Below are positions 9,031 through 18,056 of a stretch of 64,000 nt of DNA, in pieces. The translations under genes were made by a program, and so were the position numbers. A model generated the notes under the pieces. It did not search any database. It saw only the letters and a list, made by a program, of their open reading frames with translations, and was not told where the DNA came from. The DNA lies in contig CP021237.1 in NCBI GenBank assembly GCA_002151545.1, positions 5,518,001 through 5,582,000 on the forward strand. The letters are read 5' to 3'. Position 1 is the stretch's first letter, and each line of letters opens with the position of its first letter. This stretch comes from Sphingobacteriaceae bacterium GW460-11-11-14-LB5. GTDB lineage: Bacteria > Bacteroidota > Bacteroidia > Sphingobacteriales > Sphingobacteriaceae.

Positions 9031-9764
9031 TAAATAAGCTTCATTTTAAAGAGTTCGGCAATATGATTCCTTAATTTCTCTTTTACTTCTTCCATATCGA
9101 GATCGTAACCGAGTTCTTTTGCTAAAGAAGTTACGGCTTTATCATCAATGCCGCAGGGCACAATATTTTTAAAGTAATCTAAATCTACATTTACATTAAA
9201 GGCGAAACCGTGCATGGTAACCCAGCGGCTGCAACGTACGCCCATCGCGCATATTTTGCGTGCCTTTTCGTTATCGGCATCTAACCAAACACCGGTAAAA
9301 CCAGGATAACGGCCCGCTGCTATCCCGTAATCCTTCAAAGTAAGGATAACGGCTTCCTCCAGGGTACGTAAATATAAATGGATATCAGTAAAGAAATTAT
9401 CGAGATCGAGAATAGGGTAGCCCACTAGCTGCCCCGGACCATGATAGGTAATATCACCACCCCGGTTTATCTTGTAGTAAGTTGCCTGTTTATCTTTTAA
9501 TCCCTGCTCATCTAATAATAAATTTTCGGGATGCCCGCTTTTACCTAAAGTGTACACGTGTGGGTGCTCGCAAAATACCAGATGGTTTGGGGTAGGTTTA
9601 TGGGTATTGTTTACACGGTTTTCTGTTTTAATGGCTACCGTTTTATTGAGTAAATCTTCCTGTTTATCCCAGGCTTCCTGATAGTCTGTTAAGCCCCAAT
9701 CTGTAAAAGTAGTTGGCACTAAACCTGTCGCAATTGCTTTTTCCACTGTCTCGTTCATCTCCAT
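9030..9764 (-). CDS. lipB: octanoyl-[acyl-carrier-protein]:protein N-octanoyltransferase
   Basis: 244 residues. LipB transfers the octanoyl group from ACP to lipoyl domains of 2-oxoacid dehydrogenases and the glycine cleavage H protein, the first step of lipoate assembly. The family signature GGDITYHGPGQLVGYPI (102-118) is intact. The catalytic pair is present: Lys170 in KICAMGVR and Cys204 in IVPCGIDDKAVTS. A second in-frame Met (residue 3) is an equally possible start. It sits between a phosphopantetheinyl transferase, which activates ACP, and the serine hydrolase. Confidence 0.95.
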   Translation of the reverse strand: MEMNETVEKAIATGLVPTTFTDWGLTDYQEAWDKQEDLLNKTVAIKTENRVNNTHKPTPNHLVFCEHPHVYTLGKSGHPENLLLDEQGLKDKQATYYKINRGGDITYHGPGQLVGYPILDLDNFFTDIHLYLRTLEEAVILTLKDYGIAAGRYPGFTGVWLDADNEKARKICAMGVRCSRWVTMHGFAFNVNVDLDYFKNIVPCGIDDKAVTSLAKELGYDLDMEEVKEKLRNHIAELFKMKLI

Positions 9765-9769
9765 TTATG

Positions 9770-10417
9770 TTAAGAATTGCTGGCTACATAGCCTAACATG
9801 TAACTGTCTTTTGTTTTAAAATAATTAACGGTAAGCTCTCGTGTACCTGTTGGCAATTCTACCAACGCATTTAATGAGCCTTCGTTTTTTAGCTTAAAAG
9901 GTTTAATATGGATATGCTGTTTAAATTCCAAACCTTTTTTTCCGTGCCACTTATAAATGGCCTCTTTGGCACACCAGGCTACGTATAAGCCATCCGTATT
10001 ATCTCCGATCTGTTTTTGGGCCAGCTCTACATCGCTTAAAAACTTGTGCTTAATGCTTTTTATTTTGTGCTTAATGAGTTCAATATCAACGCCAACAGGA
10101 TGTTCTTTACTAATCATTACAGCAGCATAATCATAAGAATGGCTTAACGAAATATGATAGTCGAAATTAACCAGATAGGGTTTGCCATGTTCATCAAACT
10201 GACAATCGATATACTCAGTGGTATTCAGCATGGTTCTCAAGAGCAGTCTGGTGCTTAACCAATGCAGCAGGCGCTTGCCGCTGTTTAACGACGAAATAAT
10301 ATCATGTTCATGCTGCTTAAGCTGCAGCCCGGCCAACAACTCTTCTTCCGTTTCTTCAATTTTCCAAATTGCTAAAACAGCATCCTGATCAATATTTTTA
10401 TTGTAAATTATTGGCAT
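9770..10417 (-). CDS. 4'-phosphopantetheinyl transferase superfamily protein
   Basis: 215 residues, a size typical of the Sfp/Gsp group. The Mg-binding pair lies in VGVDIELI (D111, E113), and the family motif WCAKEAIYKWHGKKGLEF (148-165) supplies the third acidic ligand and the catalytic Lys. The enzyme moves phosphopantetheine from CoA onto a carrier-protein serine. Whether it serves fatty-acid ACP or a secondary carrier protein cannot be told. It is the first gene of the operon continuing into lipB (5 bp gap) and is divergent from dcd. Confidence 0.92.
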   Translation of the reverse strand: MPIIYNKNIDQDAVLAIWKIEETEEELLAGLQLKQHEHDIISSLNSGKRLLHWLSTRLLLRTMLNTTEYIDCQFDEHGKPYLVNFDYHISLSHSYDYAAVMISKEHPVGVDIELIKHKIKSIKHKFLSDVELAQKQIGDNTDGLYVAWCAKEAIYKWHGKKGLEFKQHIHIKPFKLKNEGSLNALVELPTGTRELTVNYFKTKDSYMLGYVASNS

Positions 10418-10488
10418 TGATTAAATTGGAGATTACATGCAAAATTATCTTAAATAAATGATAATTTAGGCCAAAAATACGTATAAAA

Positions 10489-11025
10489 ATGATATTATCT
10501 GATAGCAGGATATTAGAAGAAATTGAGAAGGGAACAATCATCATTGAGCCTTTTAAACGCGAATGTTTAGGAACCAACTCGTATGATGTTCATTTGGGGA
10601 AATACCTGGCTACCTATAAAAGCCGCGTGCTTGATGCAAAGGCACACAACGAAATCGAACATTTCGAAATTCCTAAGGATGGATATATCCTTCATCCGGG
10701 TACGCTATACCTGGGTGTTACCGTAGAATATACCGAAACGCATGGGCATGTACCTTTTTTAGAAGGTAAAAGCAGTACCGGTCGTTTGGGTATTGATATT
10801 CATGCAACAGCAGGTAAAGGTGATGTTGGTTTTTGTAATACCTGGACATTAGAAATATCGGTAGCGCAACCGGTAAAAATTTATGCCGGAATGCCTATTG
10901 GCCAATTGATTTATTTTGTTGTTGAAGGTAAGATCGAAACGATGTACAATTCGAAAGGTAACGCTAAGTACAACAATAAAACCACCAGGCCGGTAGAAAG
11001 CATGATGTGGAAGAATAAGTTTTAA
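10489..11025 (+). CDS. dcd: dCTP deaminase
   Basis: 178 residues. The enzyme converts dCTP to dUTP in thymidylate supply. The start MILSDSRILEEIEKG and the motifs EGKSSTGRLGI (92-102), with the catalytic serine region, and WTLEISV (119-125), with catalytic Glu122, match the family. Length is slightly under the 193 residues of E. coli Dcd, normal for Bacteroidota forms. It is transcribed alone, divergent from the phosphopantetheinyl transferase across a 71-bp spacer, and followed by a roughly 500-bp non-coding stretch. Confidence 0.95.
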   Translation: MILSDSRILEEIEKGTIIIEPFKRECLGTNSYDVHLGKYLATYKSRVLDAKAHNEIEHFEIPKDGYILHPGTLYLGVTVEYTETHGHVPFLEGKSSTGRLGIDIHATAGKGDVGFCNTWTLEISVAQPVKIYAGMPIGQLIYFVVEGKIETMYNSKGNAKYNNKTTRPVESMMWKNKF

Positions 11026-11524
11026 TGATTGGTTAACTGGTTAACGGTTTTTGTAATTGTTAAATTGTTAAGATTGCTGAATTGTAAACTGCCAATTTCT
11101 CCATTTAAACACATGTTAATTTTTTTGGAAAGGGCCCCTGCAATGGACAGGGGGTATAATCGAGGATTTGTTATTCCGGGTACTAAACATTGTTCCTAAA
11201 CGCGATTAAAGCGAACACTTAGTGAAACGAAGTAAAGCGGAAAGCGGGGCTGATGATGCCAGGTGATCAGAACCCCTCATTTCCAAATCACCCTGCCCTG
11301 AAAGAATGTTTTTTTGAAAATGAAAGGCAATATGTTGTGGCTGTCGGGGTTATTAACAACGGACACCAAATGCTCAGAATCCTTTCATTTCCGAACCCAT
11401 ATCGATTAAGCTGTATTTTGCTTTCAACTAAGGATTTAGAAGTCAGACTAAATTTCATGGTATCTTCATAAAAATATGCCTTAGGTTTTGTACCTTGACG
11501 CGTATTTATTTGTTACTTAACCAC
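11026..11524 (+). other. non-coding stretch with degenerate repeats
   Basis: I see no credible gene in these 499 bp. The first 75 bp are low-complexity TTAACTG/AATTGTAAACTG sequence like that found in other gaps of this window. From about 11108 a TTTTTTTGGAAAG run resembles the edge of the palindromic repeats at 31917 and 41775, but the rest is too degenerate to align by eye. A 72-codon frame at 11253-11471 has no recognisable sequence. The promoter of the downstream MG2/TonB-plug gene probably lies after 11470. Confidence 0.45.
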
Positions 11525-14215
11525 ATGAAACTCAAAATTACTCTCGCAATCACTTTTTTATCTCTGCTTGTTGTTTTCGCCGCATTTAAAATGGATGATG
11601 ATCCGTTTAGTCAGCTTTTACAAAAACTCGAAGATTACACCAGTAAATATCCACAGGAAAAAGTCCACCTTCATTTAGATAAGCCCTATTATGCCATCGG
11701 CGACGATATTTGGTTCAAAGCTTATGTTGTAAATACCAAAACTTCGGCGCCTTCAGGCATCAGTAAGATCCTGTATGTAGAGCTGATCAATGAAAAAGAT
11801 TCGCTAAAAAAGCTGGTTAAATTACCCATTATGGGAGGGATTACCTGGGGTGATTTTAAGTTAACAGATTCACTGGGAGAGGGTAATTATAGAATTAGGG
11901 CCTATACCAATTACATGCGGAATTTTGGCACTGAATTCTTTTACGATAAGACCATTAAGATTGGAAATAGCTGGGCTAACAAAGTTTTTACAAAAACTTC
12001 TTACAGTTTTACGAAAGAGAACAATGCAGATAAAGTAACGGCAACAGTTCATTTTGAAGATAAAAATGGAGTGGCTTACAGTGAGAATGAGGTAAGTTAT
12101 GAAGTTCAGTTAGATTATCGTACCGTTACCAAGGGTAAAGTTAAAACAAGTTTAACAGGTGATGCGGTAATTAGCTTCACCAATAATCAATCTTTCCAGA
12201 ATAAATCGGGGAAGATTATTGCGACCATTGCGCTGGATAATAAACAAAAAGTAATCAAATCTATCCCAATCACTTCCACTTCTAATAATGTTGATGTACA
12301 GTTTATGCCGGAAGGGGGAACGCTTGTTGAAGAATTGCCTCAAAAAGTTGCCATTAAGGCCGTTAATGCTGATGGCCGTGGTGAAGATGTAGAAGGAAGC
12401 ATAATTGATGACGCGGGAAATGAAGTAACCAGCTTTGCAACCAATTATTTAGGTATGGGTAACTTTGTGTTTAACAATCAGACCGGGAAATCATATTCTG
12501 CAAAAGTTAAATTCAAAGACGGATCGGAAAAAACGGTGAAATTACCTGTAGCGGTTAAAAGTGGTTATGCACTTTCTGTAAATGCCTTAGATACAGGTAA
12601 GGTGGTGGTTAAAATTATGGCCAGTACCGATCTTGTGAATAGCGATGAACTAAAAGTTGTTGCGCAGCATGGTGGCAATGTGTATTATGGTTCAAAAGCC
12701 AAAATGGATAAACAGGTATTGGTGGCTAATATTCCAAAGAAAAGCCTGCCAACCGGTATTGTGCAGTTTACTTTATTTTCGGCCAGCAATCAACCTTTGG
12801 CAGAACGTTTGGTTTTTATTCATAACAAAGCCGAGTTAATTGATGTATCGCTTAACGCATCTGGAGTTGCTACCACAAAAAGAGGAAAATCGGCTTTTAC
12901 TTTCGATGCCACTAACAGTAGTAAACCCGTTTTAGGTAGTTTTTCGGTTGCGGTTACTAATACAACAAAAGTGGCACCTGATGAAAATAATGAATCGAAT
13001 ATTCTCACCTCGCTGTTGCTTACCTCTGATTTGACCGGGTACGTAGAGAAACCCAATCATTATTTCTTAAAGGATGATCTTCAAACACAAAGGGAACTCG
13101 ATAACCTGATGCTTACCCAGGGCTGGAGAAGATTTCTCTGGAGAAATATCATCAATAATGTTGGCCCGAACATTACCTACAAGCCCGAACAATCTATTAC
13201 CATTAGCGGAACAATAACAAAAGGCAATAAACCTGTGCCTGGCGGCAAAGTAATGCTTATGGCTACAAAAGGAACGGTAACGATCTTAGATACGGTAACC
13301 AATGCCGAAGGAAAATTTGTTTTTGATAATTTAAGTTTTGGCGACAGTACAAAATTTGTTGTTCAGGCTAGAACTAAAACAGAACGGAAGTTTGTAGATA
13401 TTAACCTTGATATCGTTCCCGGGCAGATTGTGACCAAGAATAAAAATGGAGCCGATATCGACATCAACGTGAATAATACTTTGATGAAATATATTAAAGA
13501 AAGCGATAACTATTTTAATGAGATGACCCGTTTAGGCTTGCTTGAGCGGACCATTAAACTCGAGGAAGTAACCATTACAGAAAAGAAAAATCCGGCGAAA
13601 AATTCATCCAACTTAAACGGTGCCGGAAGGGCTGATTTTGTGATGACGGCCGATCAGTTATCTACCTGCATTACCCTGTCGCAATGTTTACAAGGTAGGT
13701 TACCCGGTGTAATATTTAGAGGAAATGTGCCCTACCTAATGCGTAGTCAGAATATACCTGTTAATATTATTGTTGATGGCATGCAAATGGAAGCCGATTT
13801 TCTGGATAATGTTAATCCTAACGATGTAGAATCTATTGAGCTTTTAAAAAGTATCGGTAATACGGCAATTTATGGTTCGCAAGGTGGCGGGGGTGTAATT
13901 ATCATCACCACCAAACGTGGTGATGGCGGTAGAAGCACTGCTCGTTACGCTCCAGGTATTGTCACCTTTAATCCAAAGGGATTTACGATTTCGAGAGAGT
14001 TTTACTCACCAAAATATGATGCAGAGAGTTCAAGTAGCAGGGCTGATTTAAGAACTACTATTTATTGGAATCCACAGGTTGTTACCGATAAAGATGGAAA
14101 GGCACAGTTTGAATTTTATAATGCAGACGAGCCTGGAACTTATCGCGTAGTCGTAGAAGGAATAGATGCAGTAGGGCATTTGGCAAGAAAAGTTTACACT
14201 TATGATGTTAAATAG
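11525..14215 (+). CDS. secreted MG2-domain / TonB-plug-domain protein without a barrel
   Basis: 896 residues from the ATG of MKLKITLAITFLSLL, which gives a proper signal peptide; the frame opens 30 bp earlier but that adds a polar extension. An alpha-2-macroglobulin-like MG2 region (KVHLHLDKPYYAIGDDIWFK, about residues 45-64) is followed by beta-sandwich repeats, a carboxypeptidase-like regulatory segment (ITISGTITKGNKPVPGGKV) and a TonB plug domain at about 700-800 ending GGGGVIIITTKRG. The final part is typical of the family. There is no 22-strand barrel, so it cannot be a receptor by itself. Such proteins are common in Bacteroidota; the function is unproven. It is a single-gene unit. Confidence 0.88.
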   Translation: MKLKITLAITFLSLLVVFAAFKMDDDPFSQLLQKLEDYTSKYPQEKVHLHLDKPYYAIGDDIWFKAYVVNTKTSAPSGISKILYVELINEKDSLKKLVKLPIMGGITWGDFKLTDSLGEGNYRIRAYTNYMRNFGTEFFYDKTIKIGNSWANKVFTKTSYSFTKENNADKVTATVHFEDKNGVAYSENEVSYEVQLDYRTVTKGKVKTSLTGDAVISFTNNQSFQNKSGKIIATIALDNKQKVIKSIPITSTSNNVDVQFMPEGGTLVEELPQKVAIKAVNADGRGEDVEGSIIDDAGNEVTSFATNYLGMGNFVFNNQTGKSYSAKVKFKDGSEKTVKLPVAVKSGYALSVNALDTGKVVVKIMASTDLVNSDELKVVAQHGGNVYYGSKAKMDKQVLVANIPKKSLPTGIVQFTLFSASNQPLAERLVFIHNKAELIDVSLNASGVATTKRGKSAFTFDATNSSKPVLGSFSVAVTNTTKVAPDENNESNILTSLLLTSDLTGYVEKPNHYFLKDDLQTQRELDNLMLTQGWRRFLWRNIINNVGPNITYKPEQSITISGTITKGNKPVPGGKVMLMATKGTVTILDTVTNAEGKFVFDNLSFGDSTKFVVQARTKTERKFVDINLDIVPGQIVTKNKNGADIDINVNNTLMKYIKESDNYFNEMTRLGLLERTIKLEEVTITEKKNPAKNSSNLNGAGRADFVMTADQLSTCITLSQCLQGRLPGVIFRGNVPYLMRSQNIPVNIIVDGMQMEADFLDNVNPNDVESIELLKSIGNTAIYGSQGGGGVIIITTKRGDGGRSTARYAPGIVTFNPKGFTISREFYSPKYDAESSSSRADLRTTIYWNPQVVTDKDGKAQFEFYNADEPGTYRVVVEGIDAVGHLARKVYTYDVK

Positions 14216-14334
14216 AGAAAAATAGATAAATTTGAAATAGTATGCATGCATAGTTTATGCTGTGGTGTATTTATCTTAACATTGGATACTTAGACCTTGA
14301 TACTAAACATTCAAATCTTGATACTATTTAAAAT

Positions 14335-15096
14335 ATGAATACAATTAAAGTAAGTGTTAAAGATCGCCTGGCCACCATCACATTAGATAGAGGGAAATCG
14401 AATGCCCTAAACCGCGAGTTGATTACCGAGCTTGACGATATGCTTAAAAATATTACTGCTGATGATAACATTGGCGGTGTAATTTTAACCGGAACAGCAC
14501 CTTTCTTTTCTGCAGGACTGGATTTGGTAGAACTCTACAACTATAATGAGGATGAGGCTAAATCTTTCTGGCAGTTGTTTTTGGGTTTCACCGCCAATAT
14601 GGTTTCGTTTAAAAAACCGATAGTAGCCGCAATTAGCGGACATAGCCCAGCCGGTGGCTGCGTAATGGCATTGGCATGCGATTATCGTGTGATGGCAGAA
14701 GGACAATACATTATTGGACTTAATGAGGTGCCTGTAGGCATTATTGTGCCAAATAGTATTTTTCAATTATATGCTTTTTGGTTAGGTAAAGCCGAAGCCA
14801 GTCGTAGTTTGCTTTCAGGTAAACTTTATAGTCCGGAAGAAGCTTTGAAAGTGGGTTTGGTTGATGAACTGGTGAGAAATGAAAGTTTGTTAACGGCTGC
14901 CGAGCGTAAGATTAAGAAATACATGGAGCTCGAAAGCAATACCTGGTCGCAAAGCAAATTAAATATCCGCGAGGAATTAATCGCTGCGGTAACGGCAGAT
15001 CAATCAGCTACTTTAGAAAAAATGTTAGCACAATGGTGGTCGCCGGCAACGCGCCACATTTTAAAAACAATTTTAGCTAACCTGCAACGGAAGTAG
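14335..15096 (+). CDS. enoyl-CoA hydratase/isomerase family, Delta3,Delta2-enoyl-CoA isomerase type
   Basis: 253 residues of the crotonase fold. The oxyanion-hole segments are SAGLDL (59-64) and SPAGGCVMALACDYR (104-118). GLNEVPVGI (128-136) places a Glu at 131. This pattern (SAGLDL, PAGGC, GLNE) resembles mitochondrial ECI1, the isomerase that moves cis/trans-3 double bonds to trans-2 during unsaturated fatty-acid oxidation, more than a plain hydratase, which would carry a second catalytic Glu in the first motif region. The comparison is from memory. The next gene, 183 bp away on the same strand, is a DECR-type reductase needed in the same pathway. Confidence 0.82.
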   Translation: MNTIKVSVKDRLATITLDRGKSNALNRELITELDDMLKNITADDNIGGVILTGTAPFFSAGLDLVELYNYNEDEAKSFWQLFLGFTANMVSFKKPIVAAISGHSPAGGCVMALACDYRVMAEGQYIIGLNEVPVGIIVPNSIFQLYAFWLGKAEASRSLLSGKLYSPEEALKVGLVDELVRNESLLTAAERKIKKYMELESNTWSQSKLNIREELIAAVTADQSATLEKMLAQWWSPATRHILKTILANLQRK

Positions 15097-15279
15097 TTTT
15101 CAATTTACAGTTATCATTTAGCGATTTACAGTGAACAGTTATCAATTTAGATAATTAACCATTCCCAGCAATAAAACAATTAACCGATAACCGAATTTAC
15201 AGTTGGTTATCGAACAACTTAGCAATTGCACAATACAATTAACCAATTTCAACAATTAACCAATTAATCCGCATAACTT
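15097..15279 (+). other. low-complexity AATTAACCAATT / TTTACAGTTATC spacer
   Basis: 183 bp built from near-repeats of AACAATTAACCAATT, TTTACAGTTATC and similar words. The same vocabulary occurs at 590-650, 11026-11090 and 63420-63470. No hairpin terminator and no open frame of interest. Probably a degenerate intergenic simple-sequence family; the promoter for the SDR operon must be inside or it is read through from upstream. Confidence 0.5.
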
Positions 15280-16155
15280 ATGTTCAGTTATAACGCACCA
15301 ATGCTCAGAGAAGACGCTTTAAAGGGAAAAACCATTGTAATTACCGGTGGTGGAACAGGATTGGGGAAAGCGATGGGCGTATATTTCCTGAAATTAGGTG
15401 CCAACCTGGTCATCACAAGCAGGAAGCAGGATGTACTGCAAAAAACTGCCGATGAAATGGAAGAGAAAACAGGAGGCAAAGTATTGGCCGTTGCCTGTGA
15501 TGTTAGGGAAGTAACACAGGTAGAAAACGTGCTGGCCAAAACCTTGGAAAGGTTTGGTTCGGTTGATGTGTTATTGAACAATGCTGCAGGTAATTTCATA
15601 TCTCCAACCGAACGCTTATCGGCCAATGCATTTTCATCCATTATCGATATTGTTTTAAAAGGGACGGTTAACTGTACACTTACCTTTGGTAAACACTGGA
15701 TTAAGGAGAAACAGGCTGCAACAGTTTTAAATATCATCACCACTTATGCTTTTACAGGCTCAGCCTACGTTGTGCCTTCGGCTTGTGCAAAAGGTGGTGT
15801 TTTAGCGTTAACGCGGTCTTTAGCTGTAGAATGGGGTAAATATGGTATCCGTACCAATGCGATTGCTCCAGGTCCGTTCCCAACTAAAGGCGCATGGGAG
15901 CGTTTATTGCCCGGCGATTTGGCCAAAAAGTTCGACTTTAAAAACCGTGTACCGTTAAAAAGAGTTGGCGACCATCAGGAGCTCGCTAATTTAGCTGCAT
16001 TTTTAGTGAGCGATTTTTCAGGCTATATTAATGGTGAGGTAATTACCATCGATGGCGGCGAATGGTTGCAGGGTGCAGGCCAGATGAATGGCCTGGAGGC
16101 AATCCCGAACGAAATGTGGGATATGCTGGAGCAAATGACGAGAAGCGCTAAATAA
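15280..16155 (+). CDS. SDR oxidoreductase, 2,4-dienoyl-CoA reductase (DECR) type
   Basis: 291 residues. NADPH-binding TGGGTGLG (22-29) and NNAAGN (100-105) are intact. The usual YxxxK motif is absent; instead Tyr156 in TTYAFTG and Lys171 in SACAKGG are 15 residues apart, as in mitochondrial DECR1 where a Tyr and Lys at this spacing are catalytic. NFISPTERL and AVEWGKYG are also DECR-like. It would reduce 2,4-dienoyl-CoA to a 3-enoyl-CoA, which the upstream ECI-like isomerase could then convert. First gene of a tight five-gene plus-strand operon (6 bp to the next gene). Confidence 0.85.
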   Translation: MFSYNAPMLREDALKGKTIVITGGGTGLGKAMGVYFLKLGANLVITSRKQDVLQKTADEMEEKTGGKVLAVACDVREVTQVENVLAKTLERFGSVDVLLNNAAGNFISPTERLSANAFSSIIDIVLKGTVNCTLTFGKHWIKEKQAATVLNIITTYAFTGSAYVVPSACAKGGVLALTRSLAVEWGKYGIRTNAIAPGPFPTKGAWERLLPGDLAKKFDFKNRVPLKRVGDHQELANLAAFLVSDFSGYINGEVITIDGGEWLQGAGQMNGLEAIPNEMWDMLEQMTRSAK

Positions 16156-16161
16156 TGCGAT

Positions 16162-16557
16162 ATGGTAAATGTGATCAAACGCAATAATCAATTATTACCA
16201 CAAAGAATACTCACTTGGTTTATTGCATTGGTTTGGCTCGCAAACGGCTTGTTTTGCAAAGTGTTAGGTCTTGTGCCCCGGCATGAACAAATTGTTGCCA
16301 GAATTTTATCGTCTAACTATAGCCATAACATTACCGTTCTTATAGGCATATCAGAGATTATTATGGCCATCTGGATTTTGAGCAATTTCAAAACCAGGCT
16401 AAATGCCATTGTTCAGATTGTCGTAGTTGCTGTAATGAATGTCATCGAATTTATGTTTGCACCAGATTTATTGCTTTGGGGAAGATTTAATTCACTTTTT
16501 GCATTTATATTTATTCTGGTTGTGTTTATCAATGGTTTTTATTTAAATAAAAAATAA
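16162..16557 (+). CDS. DoxX-like family membrane protein
   Basis: 131 residues with four hydrophobic helices. The start LPQRILTWFIALVWLANGLF and the helix-2 region AHNITVLIGISEIIMAIWIL-like text fit the DoxX_3/DoxX-like group of small four-helix membrane proteins. Some DoxX relatives act in quinone or redox chemistry; no active residues can be assigned here. It lies 6 bp after the DECR-type gene and 13 bp before the DUF2071 gene. DoxX-like and DUF2071 genes are often neighbours, but their joint role is unknown to me. Confidence 0.7.
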   Translation: MVNVIKRNNQLLPQRILTWFIALVWLANGLFCKVLGLVPRHEQIVARILSSNYSHNITVLIGISEIIMAIWILSNFKTRLNAIVQIVVVAVMNVIEFMFAPDLLLWGRFNSLFAFIFILVVFINGFYLNKK

Positions 16558-16570
16558 CACAGCAAACATC

Positions 16571-17308
16571 ATGTTCTCATTTCTAAAAAACCATCCCTTT
16601 GCAGTCGACGCATTTTTCGAAAATTCTCTTGTATTAACATTTGCTGTCCCAAAAGAAGAGTTGGAGAGCCTTATTCCTGAATGCCTGACCTTGGATACCT
16701 TTAACGATAAATGGGCCTTCATTGCCATTGCTATGGTTCAGACTAAAAATTTGCGGCCCAAAGGCTTCCCTGAATTTATGGGCAACGATTTTTTCCTTAT
16801 TGGATACCGCGTATTTGTGCGTTATACGAACAAAGCTGGTAAAAGCCTGCGTGGTCTATATATTTTAAAATCAGAAACAAATAAAAAGAAAATGGAGTTT
16901 ATGGGGAATATTTTTACCCATTATAATTATAGCACAACCGATATTACGTTAATTGATAAAGAGACTATTAAAGAAATTACTTCAACGAAGTCTGGTTTTA
17001 AGATCGTAATCGAAAAAACAGACCAGGAGATCCCTTTGCCTGAACATTCGCCATTTGCCGATTGGAAAGAAGCCAGAAGATTTGCCGGACCTTTACCCTT
17101 TACCTTTACTTACAACAAAAAAAACAAGGAAGTTTTAGTTATAGAGGGTGTCAGGAAAAACTGGCAACCGGCACCGATTAAAATTGCTGATTATAACTTT
17201 GGTTTTTTAAATTCTTTGAACCTAAAAGACCCGATTTTAGCAAATGCCTTTGACATTCAAAACATTCCTTATTATTGGAAAAGCGGAAAAATTGAAAAAT
17301 GGAAGTGA
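16571..17308 (+). CDS. DUF2071 (YqjF-like) protein
   Basis: 245 residues, soluble, no signal peptide. The family features seen are the N-terminal VPKEELESLIPECLTLDTF, then FFLIGYRVFVRYTNKAGKSL and RGLYILKSETN, and a C-terminal HSPFADWKEARRFAGPLPFTF-type segment, which together resemble the acetoacetate decarboxylase-like beta fold of DUF2071. No enzymatic activity is known for the family. It overlaps the following methyltransferase gene by 10 bp, showing tight coupling within the operon. Confidence 0.8.
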   Translation: MFSFLKNHPFAVDAFFENSLVLTFAVPKEELESLIPECLTLDTFNDKWAFIAIAMVQTKNLRPKGFPEFMGNDFFLIGYRVFVRYTNKAGKSLRGLYILKSETNKKKMEFMGNIFTHYNYSTTDITLIDKETIKEITSTKSGFKIVIEKTDQEIPLPEHSPFADWKEARRFAGPLPFTFTYNKKNKEVLVIEGVRKNWQPAPIKIADYNFGFLNSLNLKDPILANAFDIQNIPYYWKSGKIEKWK

Positions 17309-18051
17309 AAAGAAGAAAATTTCAAGGTGTGTTAAACATTTTAAGCTTTAACAGGCATTTTTACATATTTGGCCTTATTGTTTTATTGTTAGTGGTAATT
17401 AGCCAAATACTAATTCCATGGTCTGCTACCTTATTTTGGATAATCATTTTAGCTTTTCTTTATGGTCTTTTTATGCCATTAATCGTATCTGCATATGTTT
17501 ACGATTTTTCGGGATATTATAATTTCGACTGGCTAAACAAAACGGGTATTACCAATTCCAATCCAGATTTAATCTTAAATATTAACGCAGGTTTCGATGA
17601 AACAAGTTTCATTCTAAAAGATCATTTTCCGCAAGCAACTTTAAAAGTTTTCGATTTTTACAATCCTGAACAACATACAGAACAAGCAATCATCAGGGCA
17701 AGAAAAGTAAGCTTACTATTTCCCGGTACAAAACAGATCACAACGGATTTGATTCCTCTGCCCGATAAATCCGTCGATATCATATTTCTATTGTCGGCTG
17801 CGCATGAAATAAGATCGCAGCACGAGAAGATCGTTTTTTTAAAAGAATGTTATAGGTTATGCAAACCTACAGGCAAGGTAATTATGGTCGAACATTTACG
17901 CGATCTGCCCAATTTTATAGCCTTTTCTATCGGTTTTACTCATTTTTTCTCAAGAGGAGTTTGGCGAAAAGCATTTAAAGCGGCGGGTTTTTCTTTATTT
18001 TCAGAAACGAAATTCACCCCGTTTATGTCTATTTTTAACTGTTGCCCTTAA
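17299..18051 (+). CDS. class I SAM-dependent methyltransferase with N-terminal membrane helices
   Basis: 250 residues. Two hydrophobic helices (about residues 23-43 and 46-68) precede a Rossmann-like domain. Motif I is weak (LILNINAGFDE), but the acidic strand-2 end FDFYNPEQ, post-I TTDLIPLPDKSVDIIFLLSA, and CYRLCKPTGKVIMVEHLRD are typical of class I methyltransferases such as the UbiE/Methyltransf_11 group. The degenerate glycine loop leaves activity uncertain. A membrane-anchored methyltransferase next to a DoxX-like protein could act on a lipid or quinone; this is speculation from context. Confidence 0.75.
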   Translation: MEVKRRKFQGVLNILSFNRHFYIFGLIVLLLVVISQILIPWSATLFWIIILAFLYGLFMPLIVSAYVYDFSGYYNFDWLNKTGITNSNPDLILNINAGFDETSFILKDHFPQATLKVFDFYNPEQHTEQAIIRARKVSLLFPGTKQITTDLIPLPDKSVDIIFLLSAAHEIRSQHEKIVFLKECYRLCKPTGKVIMVEHLRDLPNFIAFSIGFTHFFSRGVWRKAFKAAGFSLFSETKFTPFMSIFNCCP

Positions 18052-18056
18052 TTTAA

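Noticed and set aside
11253..11471. 72-codon open frame downstream of dcd
   Set aside because: No family resemblance, no clear promoter or ribosome site, and it lies in repeat-like sequence.
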